The notes: generated by a model from the sequence alone, not told the origin. DNA of 54,843 nt from Sphingobacterium thalpophilum (GCA_945871875.1 CAMBYC010000003.1:1-54843), one strand, 5' to 3'; counted from the first letter of the stretch, positions 25,454-34,488 are shown. Translations and numbers: made by a program.

Positions 25454-27505
25454 TTATTCAAAGCCTGTTTTTTTAATTTTATACCTCTTTGGGTTTAATG
25501 ATTGGGAAGAATTCAATTCTTTAAGAACCGCCTTAAACCACTCATCTGCCATCTTACCCATTGCGAACTTATCAGGGTGAACACCATCTGGCAACAGATT
25601 ATCAACACTTATGGCGGCATTCATATCAACAAGTGTTATATGTTTACCAACTTTCTGCAGGGAATCTACAACAGGCTGCAGCGATGCGTTATAATAATTA
25701 ACCTGTTCCCAACCGTTTCGCGGTGCTTTTTGAGGCAATATTGTAGCAACAATAAGATGCGCTTTGCTGTTCTCCACGATGGTTCGGATCAGTTCATCAC
25801 GAGCGATGGCGTCGAATCCATTGGCTCCCGACAGCAATAGAATAATATCAGGATGATGCTTTTTCTGTACTTCCACAATCCCCGGAACGATAATCTGCTC
25901 CAGTTTTTTTTCGGCAAGAACATCTTTGGGGGTTGGAACCACGCCACCATGCAAGATGCCGAAATTACCGAAACCAGCCAGCCCCTGGTGATCAGGATCA
26001 AATGCAGGGTCAACAAAGCCATCCTTTCCAAAAGCATTATAATCAAGGTCGCCTACAAAATCAAATGCGATACCGGCTGCACGAAGTTTATCCTGTAAAG
26101 GTTTACGGTAGCCACCACCATCGGGGTTTGGCAGGCCGATAACTTCTCCCTCTTTTTTTACCAGGTAGGAGCCGCGTGTGTAACTGTCACCCAACGGCAT
26201 GATTCGAAGAACTTGGGATGTATTTTTATTTTTACGTTTTTGCCTGTTTGTTTTGGCTTTCGGATAGGCTAAAATGGCGCGTTTTCCGCCACCTATAGTA
26301 GCATCATATTGGCCGGCAAAGCTTCCCCCGGGATCGGCACCATGGTTTGACCATATCACCAACATGCCTTCCTTCGTGAAGCAGACTGTTGGGTAAATAT
26401 TCTGCCGGTCTTTCTTTTCTACTCCTGAATCATCAATAATTACCGGTTCTTCCCATGTTATACCTTTATCCTCTGAAACAGCATACACAAGTGGTGTGCG
26501 TGGGAAGAATGCGCCCTGCCTGATTGGTTTAGCATGATTATAAAAAACAATTAAACGTCCATCAGGTAATGTTTTAAGGGTTAATGATGAGCAAGCAGAA
26601 ATTAAAGTGGTAGCAGTTGGACTTGACCAGGTATCACCGCCATCAATCGAACGTGAACAAAATACACTTCCGCTGCCAGTGCGAGCCAGCATAATTAATT
26701 GATTATCTCCAATTTCTGCAACTGTTGGTTCAGCCATACCTCGGCCATCGTTTAAATCTGCTGGCGTTTGCGATTTTTTCCATGTTTCACCACCATCATC
26801 ACTAAAAAAGCAAAGTCCAAGGCAGTGGTCGCCTTCGGATTTTCCCATACCCTGAGGCATGTGGCTGACCGGTACAATAAGGCGGCCATTGTTCAACTGA
26901 ATTAGACGGTCGTTCATTACATACCAAATTCCTTCGGGCTCGCCAACCAGTTTTGCGGGAGTCCAGTTTTTACCATCATCTTCTGAAAATGAAATAATTG
27001 GTAATCCACCCCCTTTTAATTCTTTCGAATGGCGATGTGCCAAAAAGGCCAAACGGCCATCTTTTAAACGTAAAAACGATATTCCGCCATCACTAATCAT
27101 ACCTGGCAGATTCCAATTCATTTTCATGCGTCCTTCTTCATTCCAGGTGCGTCCGCCATCTTTACTAAGGTATAACATAGGCACCGGGAATTTAGCAGCA
27201 AGCTGTTCGAAATTAGTTGGAGGTCTTCCCCATGGGGCTGCCATAAGTATATCCCCATTGTCAAGCAAAAAACTTCCGGGACCAATAAAAGCACGTTCGG
27301 CTGTGTGATGAATAAATAGCTCGGGTTCAACAACAAATTTAGATTTGAGGAAACCTGCAGATTGCTTTTGATCCAAAAATAGCGAATGGTTGTTATCTTT
27401 TGAATAAGTAGCGTCAGCTTGTGGCTGCTTGTTAACTGCCGTCTGTGCACATAAACAAGTAGTCAGTGAAAGCATCCATACATGTATCAATACGATTTTT
27501 CTCAT
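25454..27505 (-). CDS. Sialidase-like BNR-repeat protein fused to an SGNH/GDSL hydrolase
   Basis: A 683-residue secreted protein (signal peptide 1-20). The first 410 residues form a sialidase-type propeller with Asp boxes SKDGGRTW, SEDDGKNW, SDDGGETW, SIDGGDTW and SEDKGITW. The FRIP motif of true GH33 enzymes is absent (the equivalent region reads FIGPGSFLLDNG), while AEPTV and ARTGSG could supply the Glu and one Arg. The last 240 residues are an SGNH hydrolase with PLGDSYTRG (block I), LSGANGFD (block III) and DGVHPD (block V Asp/His). The combination suggests release plus de-O-acylation of an acidic sugar, for example an O-acetylated sialic acid; the missing FRIP arginine makes the first activity uncertain. 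A decayed copy of its 5' end lies at 28516-28660. Confidence 0.82.
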   Translation of the reverse strand: MRKIVLIHVWMLSLTTCLCAQTAVNKQPQADATYSKDNNHSLFLDQKQSAGFLKSKFVVEPELFIHHTAERAFIGPGSFLLDNGDILMAAPWGRPPTNFEQLAAKFPVPMLYLSKDGGRTWNEEGRMKMNWNLPGMISDGGISFLRLKDGRLAFLAHRHSKELKGGGLPIISFSEDDGKNWTPAKLVGEPEGIWYVMNDRLIQLNNGRLIVPVSHMPQGMGKSEGDHCLGLCFFSDDGGETWKKSQTPADLNDGRGMAEPTVAEIGDNQLIMLARTGSGSVFCSRSIDGGDTWSSPTATTLISACSSLTLKTLPDGRLIVFYNHAKPIRQGAFFPRTPLVYAVSEDKGITWEEPVIIDDSGVEKKDRQNIYPTVCFTKEGMLVIWSNHGADPGGSFAGQYDATIGGGKRAILAYPKAKTNRQKRKNKNTSQVLRIMPLGDSYTRGSYLVKKEGEVIGLPNPDGGGYRKPLQDKLRAAGIAFDFVGDLDYNAFGKDGFVDPAFDPDHQGLAGFGNFGILHGGVVPTPKDVLAEKKLEQIIVPGIVEVQKKHHPDIILLLSGANGFDAIARDELIRTIVENSKAHLIVATILPQKAPRNGWEQVNYYNASLQPVVDSLQKVGKHITLVDMNAAISVDNLLPDGVHPDKFAMGKMADEWFKAVLKELNSSQSLNPKRYKIKKTGFE

Positions 27506-27575
27506 TTCATTTGTTATTTATTCCTGCTGCCATTTGATTTATATAGTTGAATATTTCCTAGAAACAATCCGGTTA

Positions 27576-28514
27576 TTACATTTCGATAAAAAACTCCGGC
27601 AGATATTCCTTTGCTATTGGTCTTAATCGATCTGCTTCCGACTCAGGAACCCAACGATATGGCCAGCGAAGCCGGGTTCCAACCGGCACCCAACCGCCAA
27701 TTGCAGCCAATAGTTTGTCGACTGCCTGATTCGCATATTTTTGTTCGGTGATGAATGAGGTGATATGGGCAGCAAAAAATTGCAGCATACGGCTTTCCAA
27801 TTCGAGGGCGGCATCCAAATCAGTTTGCATACTATCAGACCAAATTTGCGATGCTTTCGGATTCAGGCAGGCCACGTTAGAATAGGCGCCATGACCAACT
27901 CCTTTTTGATAAGCGGTTGCCTGGAAATGTCCGGGAATAAAAACTGAAATATTGTCGGCAACAGGTTTCATTTCTTCAAACCATCTTTCATCGCCAGAAG
28001 GCACTTTTATGCCAACAATAGCCGGAACAGCCTGCTGTAGTTTTAAAATTTCTGTAGGACTTAGATTTCGTTTGGCATGGGGTGGATTGTACAGTACCAG
28101 TCCAATATCACCAGCGGTTTCAGCCATTTTATTCAGGAATGCAATAGCTTCATCATCGGTAGGTTTAAACCAATCGGGAAGCACAACCTGCACTGCTGAA
28201 GGTTTATACTGGACACTGCGTTTGAGCCGTTCCAACGAAATAATGGGACTCATGTGACTTACCCCAATCTGAAATGGAACTTCGCCCTGCTCGCATTTGG
28301 TTGCCAGCATTGTATTTACCTCATCAAACTCTGCTTCGGTAATATTATAAAATTCACCAGCAGTGCCGTTGCTGTATATCCCATCCGGCTTTACCGAAAC
28401 CAAAATATCCAGTTCTTCACTCAATCGGGAAAAATCAATCGACTCATCCTGATTAATTGGCAAAAGCAAAGTTGCCCAGTTGCCCCTGATTTGATTGCTT
28501 TTTAGTGGGTGCAT
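27576..28514 (-). CDS. DapA/NanA-family aldolase (second copy, substrate uncertain)
   Basis: A 312-residue TIM-barrel lyase of the dihydrodipicolinate synthase/N-acetylneuraminate lyase family. It has GTAGE at residues 50-54 (carboxylate binding), Tyr142 in LYNPP and Schiff-base Lys170 in GIKVPSGD. It differs clearly from the other family member at 36915, which is the more NanA-like. With an enolase-superfamily dehydratase and a hydroxyacid dehydrogenase close by, it may cleave a 2-keto-3-deoxy sugar acid rather than N-acetylneuraminate; that is inference. The start codon follows by one base the stop of the small decayed sialidase 5' fragment, so it may have inherited that fragment's translation signals. 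Confidence 0.87.
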   Translation of the reverse strand: MHPLKSNQIRGNWATLLLPINQDESIDFSRLSEELDILVSVKPDGIYSNGTAGEFYNITEAEFDEVNTMLATKCEQGEVPFQIGVSHMSPIISLERLKRSVQYKPSAVQVVLPDWFKPTDDEAIAFLNKMAETAGDIGLVLYNPPHAKRNLSPTEILKLQQAVPAIVGIKVPSGDERWFEEMKPVADNISVFIPGHFQATAYQKGVGHGAYSNVACLNPKASQIWSDSMQTDLDAALELESRMLQFFAAHITSFITEQKYANQAVDKLLAAIGGWVPVGTRLRWPYRWVPESEADRLRPIAKEYLPEFFIEM

Positions 28515-28515
28515 T

Positions 28516-28660
28516 TTAAACTAGTGGTTGTTTAGTCAACTTTTGAATGAGAAGCGTCAGCTTATTGTTGTCTGTCAACTGCCGTCTTTGCACAAAAAAA
28601 GTGGTCATCGCAAAAGTCCATATATCTATAGAAACGATTTTTCTCATTTCTTTTATTATT
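28516..28660 (-). pseudogene. Decayed duplicate of the 5' end of the sialidase-like/SGNH gene
   Basis: From ATG 28647 the minus strand reads MRKIV...W...TT, parallel to the start of the gene at 27505 (MRKIVLIHVWMLSLTT). The DNA match continues through GACGGCAGTT, AAGCTGACGCT and ATTCAAAAG. Relative to the intact copy it has one frameshift near codon 18 and two stops in the original frame, giving CAKTAVDRQQ-stop-ADASHSKVD-stop. Similarity extends a few bases upstream of the ATG. It still forms a 43-codon open frame ending one base before the DapA/NanA-type start. It marks an old tandem duplication of a sialidase-type gene that has since lost its body. Confidence 0.75.
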
Positions 28661-28667
28661 TAAATAT

Positions 28668-29444
28668 TTACAAATCAGACTCGAAATTCCTAACTTCATC
28701 AAACTGGGTAATGCCCGAAAGTAATCGCCCTATTCGAGGTTTTCGGTTGTTGTACACTTCAACCGCATCGGCATCGGCATAACGAAGGAAGAGAATTCGT
28801 CGGTCGCGGGTTTTTGATTCATTTCCACTTGAATAATGCAATGTCCAACAATTCAAAATAAGTGTTTCTCCCGGTTTCATTGGCATAGGTATGGCTGTTG
28901 ATTCATCCACTTCCAATTCAATTGATTCCGATTTGTTTCTGTCCCTTTCTTTTTTGAGTGTAATTTGTCCCTGTTTATGACTTTTGGGGATTAACCTTAA
29001 ACAACCGTTATCCTCATCCACATCTTCAAATGCAGTGAGGGTTGTAAGCGCATTGTATGGATCCAATTCACCATATCCGTTGTCTTGATGCCACCCAAAT
29101 GGTTTGACATTACCCCGCATCTTAAACGTTAGCTGAGAAGTAACCCCTTTGATATTTGAACCGATAATTTGATTGGCAATCGGAAGTAATGGCCCTTTGA
29201 AATAGAAATCCTTGATGAGCGGAGCTTTATGATGGATATTCACCAGAAGCGAATTTTGCAACCAAGAATTATCTTCGCGAAATGCTTCTTTCTCTTTATT
29301 CCAGGCAGACATTGCCTGATCCCTCATTTGTACAACACCCTCATCGGTAAGGGTCTTGCCCAATTTGAGATAACCATATTCTTCATAAAATTCCAACTGT
29401 TCTTTGGAAAGCGATTGATAAATAAACAAGTCACTGATTTTCAT
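28668..29444 (-). CDS. Phytanoyl-CoA dioxygenase (PhyH)-family Fe(II)/2-oxoglutarate enzyme, copy 2
   Basis: A 258-residue cytoplasmic protein. The iron ligands His119-x-Asp121 (GWHQDNGYG) and His203 (TLHYSSGNES) and an arginine after it (TRDRRILFL) are visible, with the family segment DVDEDNGCLRLIPKSHKQG. It shares the family with the gene at 24601 but little sequence beyond the motifs, so the two are unlikely to be recent duplicates and may act on different intermediates. It follows the enolase-superfamily gene by about 140 bases on the same strand. The substrate is unknown; with its neighbours it could hydroxylate or trim a sugar acid or a lipid-like aglycone. Confidence 0.85.
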   Translation of the reverse strand: MKISDLFIYQSLSKEQLEFYEEYGYLKLGKTLTDEGVVQMRDQAMSAWNKEKEAFREDNSWLQNSLLVNIHHKAPLIKDFYFKGPLLPIANQIIGSNIKGVTSQLTFKMRGNVKPFGWHQDNGYGELDPYNALTTLTAFEDVDEDNGCLRLIPKSHKQGQITLKKERDRNKSESIELEVDESTAIPMPMKPGETLILNCWTLHYSSGNESKTRDRRILFLRYADADAVEVYNNRKPRIGRLLSGITQFDEVRNFESDL

Positions 29445-29582
29445 AATACATATTTTAAATTTTTTACTTAAACAACAATATTAAAACCTGCAATTAATCT
29501 ACTATTCAAGAAATAATGATATGGATTCAAACAAATTATGCAGTTTACAATCTGCTGCAACAAATGAGATTTAGAGCGTTTT

Positions 29583-30776
29583 TTAAACCCACACCTCATC
29601 GCCTGTCATCTTCGTCAAGTCAGCCAAACAAGTATAAACAGCATCTTCCCGAAACCGGTATTTTTCTTCCAGCTCCGGAGTGAGTTGAACACCCAAACCT
29701 GGTTGTTCTGATATCGTTAATATGCCGTTTTTAATTTGATAGGCTTCGGTCATCATCTCGTTACGCAGTGGATATGCCGGCATAGGCCATTCAGCAATTG
29801 TACCACCTGACGCCAATGCTGCATGGTAATTGGCTGCCATGCACACAGGCCCACCCCAGCAGTGAACAAAAACTTCGGTGTTACAGACTTTCGCTTTTTC
29901 GAATACCTCCAAAACGGCAGTAATTCCTCCAATGACGGTTGCATCGGGTTGGGCAATATCGTACCATGACTCGCCAATTCTGTAATTCAGCTCCTGCGAA
30001 GTGGTCACAATTTCGCCGCCTGCAATTTTTATCGGCGACTTTTCTCTCAATTCAGGATAGTGGTGCCCATCGTAAATGCCTAATACTTCTTCCAGAAAGA
30101 AAATGTTTGCATGGCTTCCTTCCATTATCTGTTGATAAAACAAGCGTACATCGTCAACCGAATTACCAGGATTAGCCAGATTTTGGGTCATATCAATGGC
30201 TATTTCAATTCCATATTCAGCTCCTTTCTTCAAAGCATAACGTGCCTTATTGGGTTGGTTTTTTCGCGCACGAATTTTAAAGTACTGCACACCCAATGAT
30301 TTCAGGTATTCAAATTCCTGATCGAGGTAAACCGGCATCGACGAATCGCCGCCACTTCCATAAAGTGCTATCGTATTCTTTGCGTTAGGATTGTATAATT
30401 TGTAGACTGGTAAATTGAGTAATTTACCTTTGCAGTCGTGCAATGCAATATCGAAAGCACTAACGACATGCTGGGCCGCTCCCTGAAAACTCCAGTATCC
30501 TGTAACAAGCGATACCCGTTGCATGACCGTTGGTATATCCATTACGTCCAATCCTATCACATAAGGTGTAATAAGGTTCACGATTTCAGTAAACACTTTT
30601 GGTGCAAACACGGCGAGGTAGGCTTCACCTAGCCCAATAGTGCCATCCTCCAAGGTAATCTCAATCAGTCCGGTTGTCCGGTAGCCTGATTTTAAATGCA
30701 ACTCAACTTCAAGGTTTTCAACAGGTTTGGCATAAGGAGCACTCAAAAGAACCGGCCTGATATGTGTTATCTTCAT
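29583..30776 (-). CDS. Enolase-superfamily dehydratase (mandelate racemase/muconate lactonizing group)
   Basis: A 397-residue protein with the enolase-superfamily capping domain and TIM barrel. Candidate active-site residues are the KxR motif Lys167/Arg169 (YFKIRARK), metal ligands Asp195 (AIDMTQN), Glu229 or Glu230 (FFLEEV) and Glu255 (IAGGE), and a general base His305 (VFVHCWGG). This resembles the mandelate-racemase-type acid-sugar dehydratases that turn an aldonate into a 2-keto-3-deoxy acid. It overlaps the upstream 2-hydroxyacid dehydrogenase gene by four bases (30773-30776), so the two act as a unit. Together with the nearby aldolase at 27576 they suggest a dehydrate-then-cleave route for a sugar acid. 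The exact substrate cannot be assigned from sequence. Confidence 0.87.
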   Translation of the reverse strand: MKITHIRPVLLSAPYAKPVENLEVELHLKSGYRTTGLIEITLEDGTIGLGEAYLAVFAPKVFTEIVNLITPYVIGLDVMDIPTVMQRVSLVTGYWSFQGAAQHVVSAFDIALHDCKGKLLNLPVYKLYNPNAKNTIALYGSGGDSSMPVYLDQEFEYLKSLGVQYFKIRARKNQPNKARYALKKGAEYGIEIAIDMTQNLANPGNSVDDVRLFYQQIMEGSHANIFFLEEVLGIYDGHHYPELREKSPIKIAGGEIVTTSQELNYRIGESWYDIAQPDATVIGGITAVLEVFEKAKVCNTEVFVHCWGGPVCMAANYHAALASGGTIAEWPMPAYPLRNEMMTEAYQIKNGILTISEQPGLGVQLTPELEEKYRFREDAVYTCLADLTKMTGDEVWV

Positions 30777-31699
30777 GGAATCAGATTATTTAGCGGTTCG
30801 TTATTGATGTATGGTTGAAGATTTTTGAGGAAAACCTTGATTTTATCCATTACTTCTTCTTCGTACCCACCACCGGTATGTTGGCTAAGAATGGTATTGG
30901 GGCAATTCCAAAACGGGTGATCTTCCGGAAGAGGTTCTTTTGGTGTTACATCGAGCACTGCTCCGGCAATTGAGCCATTTATCAGCTTTTGAGCCAAGGC
31001 AAAATCGTCGATGAGCGAACCCCGGCCAACATTCACTACAATAGCAGTTGGTTTCATCAAGTTCAATCTTTCCTCGTTTATCAAATGAATTGTTTCCGGA
31101 GATTCTGGCAAACAACCAATAATCACATCGGCTTCAGAAATTGCTTTTGACAGTTCTTCGGAACTGAAATATTGTGCTTCCGGATTAAATTTAGCGTAGA
31201 ACGAAACCTCGCAATTGAATGCGGAAAGGAGTTTTTTTATTTGGAAACCAATGGCCCCAGCACCAAGAATAAGTACATTGCTTCCTTCGAGCATACATAA
31301 AGACGGACGCATAGCAGCGCCTACCCATTCTTTTTTGTCCTTTAGCAGCGCAAGCTCATTCATTCCGCGCATCAAGGAAAGAATTCCTGAAACGGCAGAT
31401 TCTGCTACTGGTATGGAAAAGAACCCTTTGAGATTAGAAATTTTCACCTTTCGGTTTGTAAGGTCCATATATGGATCATAGCCTACTGATTCAAGTTGAA
31501 GCCAGTTCAACTGGGTAGACTCTTCCACCCATTTACGTGGTATATTTCCAAAGCAAACATTGCAGTTAGAGAAATATTTCTGTGGATCACTTGTTAATTC
31601 ATCCTGAAAAATGACCTCGCTATTTCCAACATTTTCAAGCAGAAATTCTTTTTCATTGCTATTCAATTTGATGGCACAAAAGATTTTCATTTTTATCAA
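30773..31699 (-). CDS. D-2-hydroxyacid dehydrogenase (NAD-dependent)
   Basis: A 308-residue protein of the D-isomer-specific 2-hydroxyacid dehydrogenase family. The Rossmann motif GAGAIG is at residues 146-151. The catalytic set is Arg226 (NVGRGSLID), Glu255 (KEPLPEDHP) and His274 (SQHTGGG). It would interconvert a 2-keto acid and a D-2-hydroxy acid using NAD(H). Coupling by a four-base overlap to the enolase-superfamily gene suggests it handles the same acid-sugar intermediate. A second start codon at Met4 is possible; the difference is trivial. It is the first gene of the module that lies between elements A and B. Confidence 0.88.
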   Translation of the reverse strand: MIKMKIFCAIKLNSNEKEFLLENVGNSEVIFQDELTSDPQKYFSNCNVCFGNIPRKWVEESTQLNWLQLESVGYDPYMDLTNRKVKISNLKGFFSIPVAESAVSGILSLMRGMNELALLKDKKEWVGAAMRPSLCMLEGSNVLILGAGAIGFQIKKLLSAFNCEVSFYAKFNPEAQYFSSEELSKAISEADVIIGCLPESPETIHLINEERLNLMKPTAIVVNVGRGSLIDDFALAQKLINGSIAGAVLDVTPKEPLPEDHPFWNCPNTILSQHTGGGYEEEVMDKIKVFLKNLQPYINNEPLNNLIP

Positions 31700-31748
31700 T
31701 TTACTGTATTGTTATTTTCCACTTTATTTCAATTTCCGTTAAACCCTA

Positions 31749-31824
31749 ATTACGCATTATAAGTAAAAAAGTAAATTTTGTGGCTAAAGCCATTTCAAAA
31801 TAATTTTTACCTTTAATGCGTAAT
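31749..31824. repeat. Inverted-repeat element B (MITE-like), right flank of the module
   Basis: The 76-bp element has perfect 11-bp inverted ends (ATTACGCATTA and TAATGCGTAAT). Its core (TGGCTAAAGCCATTTCAAAATA) matches element A, but it lacks A's extra hairpin of about 40 bases. It lies between the hydroxyacid dehydrogenase start and the MFS transporter stop, so it would be transcribed within the locus. Both elements have the same orientation and bracket about 8.1 kb. Confidence 0.65.
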
Positions 31825-31850
31825 CTGGATTAAGTCATCTAAATGTTAAT

Positions 31851-33086
31851 TTACTGTTTTTTAAGTTTTAATAATAACAACGACCAGCAAGCAAGCATCA
31901 AAACAACTGCAATGACTTGGTAAGCAATTGAAAGTTCGATATTTGCATCTTTGAGTGAACCGGCAAAATATACCATAAACCCACCAACAATAGTACTCAA
32001 GCAGTTAAGAAAGCCATAAGAGGTTGCGAGATATCTGCCATCCACAATCTGGCATAAGATGGGCATCAGGTTCGCATCGTTAAATCCTTTTGCAATACCA
32101 AAAATGAGCATTGCTAAAATGGCAATTACAAAAATTTGAGTTGAAGCCATTAAAAACAGGAATGGAGCACCAAATGTAAAACCGATTACCACTACATAAA
32201 TTCGGCCACGTATATTGAATTCTGACCATCGATCGGCAACAATTCCGCCTAAGATTACACCAACAAAAGCGCCTATTTGAATATATCCTGTAGCTGACAA
32301 TCCTGCTTCACCAAGATTTAAATGAAAATGGTCTTTCAAGAAAGTAGGCAACCAAGCATAAATCAGCCAGGTAACCATTCCATAAACACAGAAAAATAGC
32401 AACAGAATATTAAATGATTTTTTTCCAAAAATAACTTTGAAAGAACCCAAAAAGTTTATTTTTTCCTTTACTTCTTTACCTGTTTCAGATAATTCGACTG
32501 TTTGTTCCATTTTTGAATCTTTCAGAAACAGCATTAAAACGATTGAATATAAGATACCAAACGCTCCAAAAAACTGAAATCCGAATCTCCATCCCCACCA
32601 TTCAGCAATAAAACCACCAATTCCTCCCAAAGCAAGTCCTGCATATAAACCACTCATATGTATTCCTGTGGCAAGCGACCGAGTGCGGTTGCGATGGTAA
32701 TCTGTAATCATCGCCAATGCAGCAGGAATGTAACTGGCTTCGCTAATCCCCATAAATGTGCGGGCAACCAACAACTCACCAAAAGAGTTAACCATTCCCG
32801 TCCAAAGTGTTGCCATTGACCAGACCATTGCACTGAACACAATCATTTTTTTTCGTCCATACTTATCGGCAAAAAGTCCGCCAAATGGACTCAATAGTCC
32901 ATAAGACCAAAGAAAAACAGAGGTCAGTAATCCGAATTGTGCATCAGTTATAGAAAAATCTTTGACTATAGGGTCTCTCATGGAGGTAAGTAGGATGCGA
33001 TCTAAATAATTCAGCAAAGCCACAATCCATAATAAAGCCACAAGAAGCCAGGGATAATAAGATTTTATCGATTTGGTATTGCTCAA
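31851..33086 (-). CDS. MFS transporter, probable sialic acid or sugar-acid importer
   Basis: A 411-residue protein with 12 hydrophobic segments. The MFS loop motif is present after segment 2 (GGLFADKYGRKKM), and a second copy lies in the C-terminal half (GGIVADRWSEFN). The overall pattern resembles the anion:cation symporter branch, which moves hexuronates, sialic acid and related acids with protons. Its place directly after two sialidases and before the 2-hydroxyacid dehydrogenase fits import of the sialic or other sugar acid across the inner membrane (a NanT-like role). Substrate identity is inferred from context. Start ATG 33086 gives a short cytoplasmic N terminus before the first helix. 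Confidence 0.87.
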   Translation of the reverse strand: MSNTKSIKSYYPWLLVALLWIVALLNYLDRILLTSMRDPIVKDFSITDAQFGLLTSVFLWSYGLLSPFGGLFADKYGRKKMIVFSAMVWSMATLWTGMVNSFGELLVARTFMGISEASYIPAALAMITDYHRNRTRSLATGIHMSGLYAGLALGGIGGFIAEWWGWRFGFQFFGAFGILYSIVLMLFLKDSKMEQTVELSETGKEVKEKINFLGSFKVIFGKKSFNILLLFFCVYGMVTWLIYAWLPTFLKDHFHLNLGEAGLSATGYIQIGAFVGVILGGIVADRWSEFNIRGRIYVVVIGFTFGAPFLFLMASTQIFVIAILAMLIFGIAKGFNDANLMPILCQIVDGRYLATSYGFLNCLSTIVGGFMVYFAGSLKDANIELSIAYQVIAVVLMLACWSLLLLKLKKQ

Positions 33087-33170
33087 ATTGAAAGTATATT
33101 GGTAGTAAATAATTTTCCAGCGTTTATTTTTGCTAGAATTGTCTTCATTAAAAAAATCAATACCAAAGTT

Positions 33171-34415
33171 TTATTTACTTAACATATTCAATGGTTTGTC
33201 CTTTTTTGAAAGCTTATCTTTTCCATCGGTTAGCCATTCTAAATCAAATGATGCTACAGACATCTGTGCATTTTTAAAATGATTATTTCCTGTTCCGGTA
33301 ATCGATCCTCCCTCATATAATACATGTATCATCCCGTCAGAAGTTACCGCGATATCAGAATAGCCCGCAATTTGCGGATCGATAACTTTTTTCACCGGCC
33401 AGGTAATCCCCTCATCGTAACTCATTCGAATGGTAAGGTTTGTGCGGTGTCTGTTAGGCGCAGAGCGTGGTGTAGTAGGTTTGGCTGCTACAAAAGGATC
33501 CTGACGGCTGTCGGGATTGCAAAAAAGAATCCGGTTTTTCGACTGTTCAGGCATGATAGAAAAACGGCACATACTTCCAAAACAAATGGGTTCAAAAAAG
33601 GCATCGTGAAATTCAGCAGTTGACCAATTTGTAGCGCCATCCTTACTGTACGTTATCAATCTTCTGTAGTTGATGGATTCATTTCGTGCATTGAACATTA
33701 CCCGCCCATCGGCGAGCTGAACAACAGAGGTTTCGTTTGGAATAACAGATACATCATTATCCGGAACTGCAACTTCACCAGCTTTCCATGTTTTCCCATG
33801 GTCGTCGCTATAAACCGATACAACCAATGATGGTCGATGACCGCGAAATCCTTCACCAAACTCTTTTCCTCCTCCACTTGAAAGCCACATAGGAACAACC
33901 AACCTGCCGTTGGTCATTTGTATGCCGTGCCCTGGACCCGGAGCCAAAACAACCCAGGGATATACTTTTTTAAATTCGTCGATGGTACCAGTAATGTCTA
34001 CAGGATCAGTCCATGTTTTTCCATCGTCAGTTGATTTTTTGTAGTAACATTTCGCATAATCAATTTGATATAAAAAATGCACTTCTCCGCTTTGGTAATC
34101 CGTTATAGGCATGGCATTGTCACCGGGTTTATCGCCTCCTTTAACAATTACCCGAAGTGGTTCCCAGGTTTTTCCGAGATCAACACTGCGGCGCATCACG
34201 ATATCAATTGGGTCCCAGTCGCCGCCTTTCCCTTTCCGGGCAGCTGCAAAGGCAAGTAAAATTCCATTTTTGGTGGTTACCATCGATGCGATACGGTAAG
34301 TATAATATCCATTGGTTCCAGCCTCAAAAAGACTTTGCGTTTTGAATTTTCCAACTTGCTGTGAAAAACCGCTTAAGCTGTTCAAACTGAACACCAGAAT
34401 TAATAGTATTCTCAT
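33171..34415 (-). CDS. Exo-alpha-sialidase-like protein (GH33 family)
   Basis: A 414-residue secreted protein (signal peptide 1-19). It has a YTYRIA motif in the FRIP position (arginine kept, Pro replaced), Asp boxes SVDLGKTW, STDDGKTW, SDDHGKTW and SYDEGITW, a candidate glutamate in NETSVVQL, and arginines in FNARNES and RTNLTIRMSYDEG. The nucleophile tyrosine could be that of AGYSDIAV. It is similar to but distinct from the canonical sialidase encoded just upstream at 34489. It would release terminal sialic acid in the periplasm or at the cell surface. Having two sialidases in tandem may widen linkage range; which linkages each cleaves cannot be read. Confidence 0.85.
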   Translation of the reverse strand: MRILLILVFSLNSLSGFSQQVGKFKTQSLFEAGTNGYYTYRIASMVTTKNGILLAFAAARKGKGGDWDPIDIVMRRSVDLGKTWEPLRVIVKGGDKPGDNAMPITDYQSGEVHFLYQIDYAKCYYKKSTDDGKTWTDPVDITGTIDEFKKVYPWVVLAPGPGHGIQMTNGRLVVPMWLSSGGGKEFGEGFRGHRPSLVVSVYSDDHGKTWKAGEVAVPDNDVSVIPNETSVVQLADGRVMFNARNESINYRRLITYSKDGATNWSTAEFHDAFFEPICFGSMCRFSIMPEQSKNRILFCNPDSRQDPFVAAKPTTPRSAPNRHRTNLTIRMSYDEGITWPVKKVIDPQIAGYSDIAVTSDGMIHVLYEGGSITGTGNNHFKNAQMSVASFDLEWLTDGKDKLSKKDKPLNMLSK

Positions 34416-34488
34416 TTTTTTCTTATTTAAGTTTTATTATCAATTAAAATCTACTTTATTTTTAATGTGTTGAATAAAAATGAATGCC

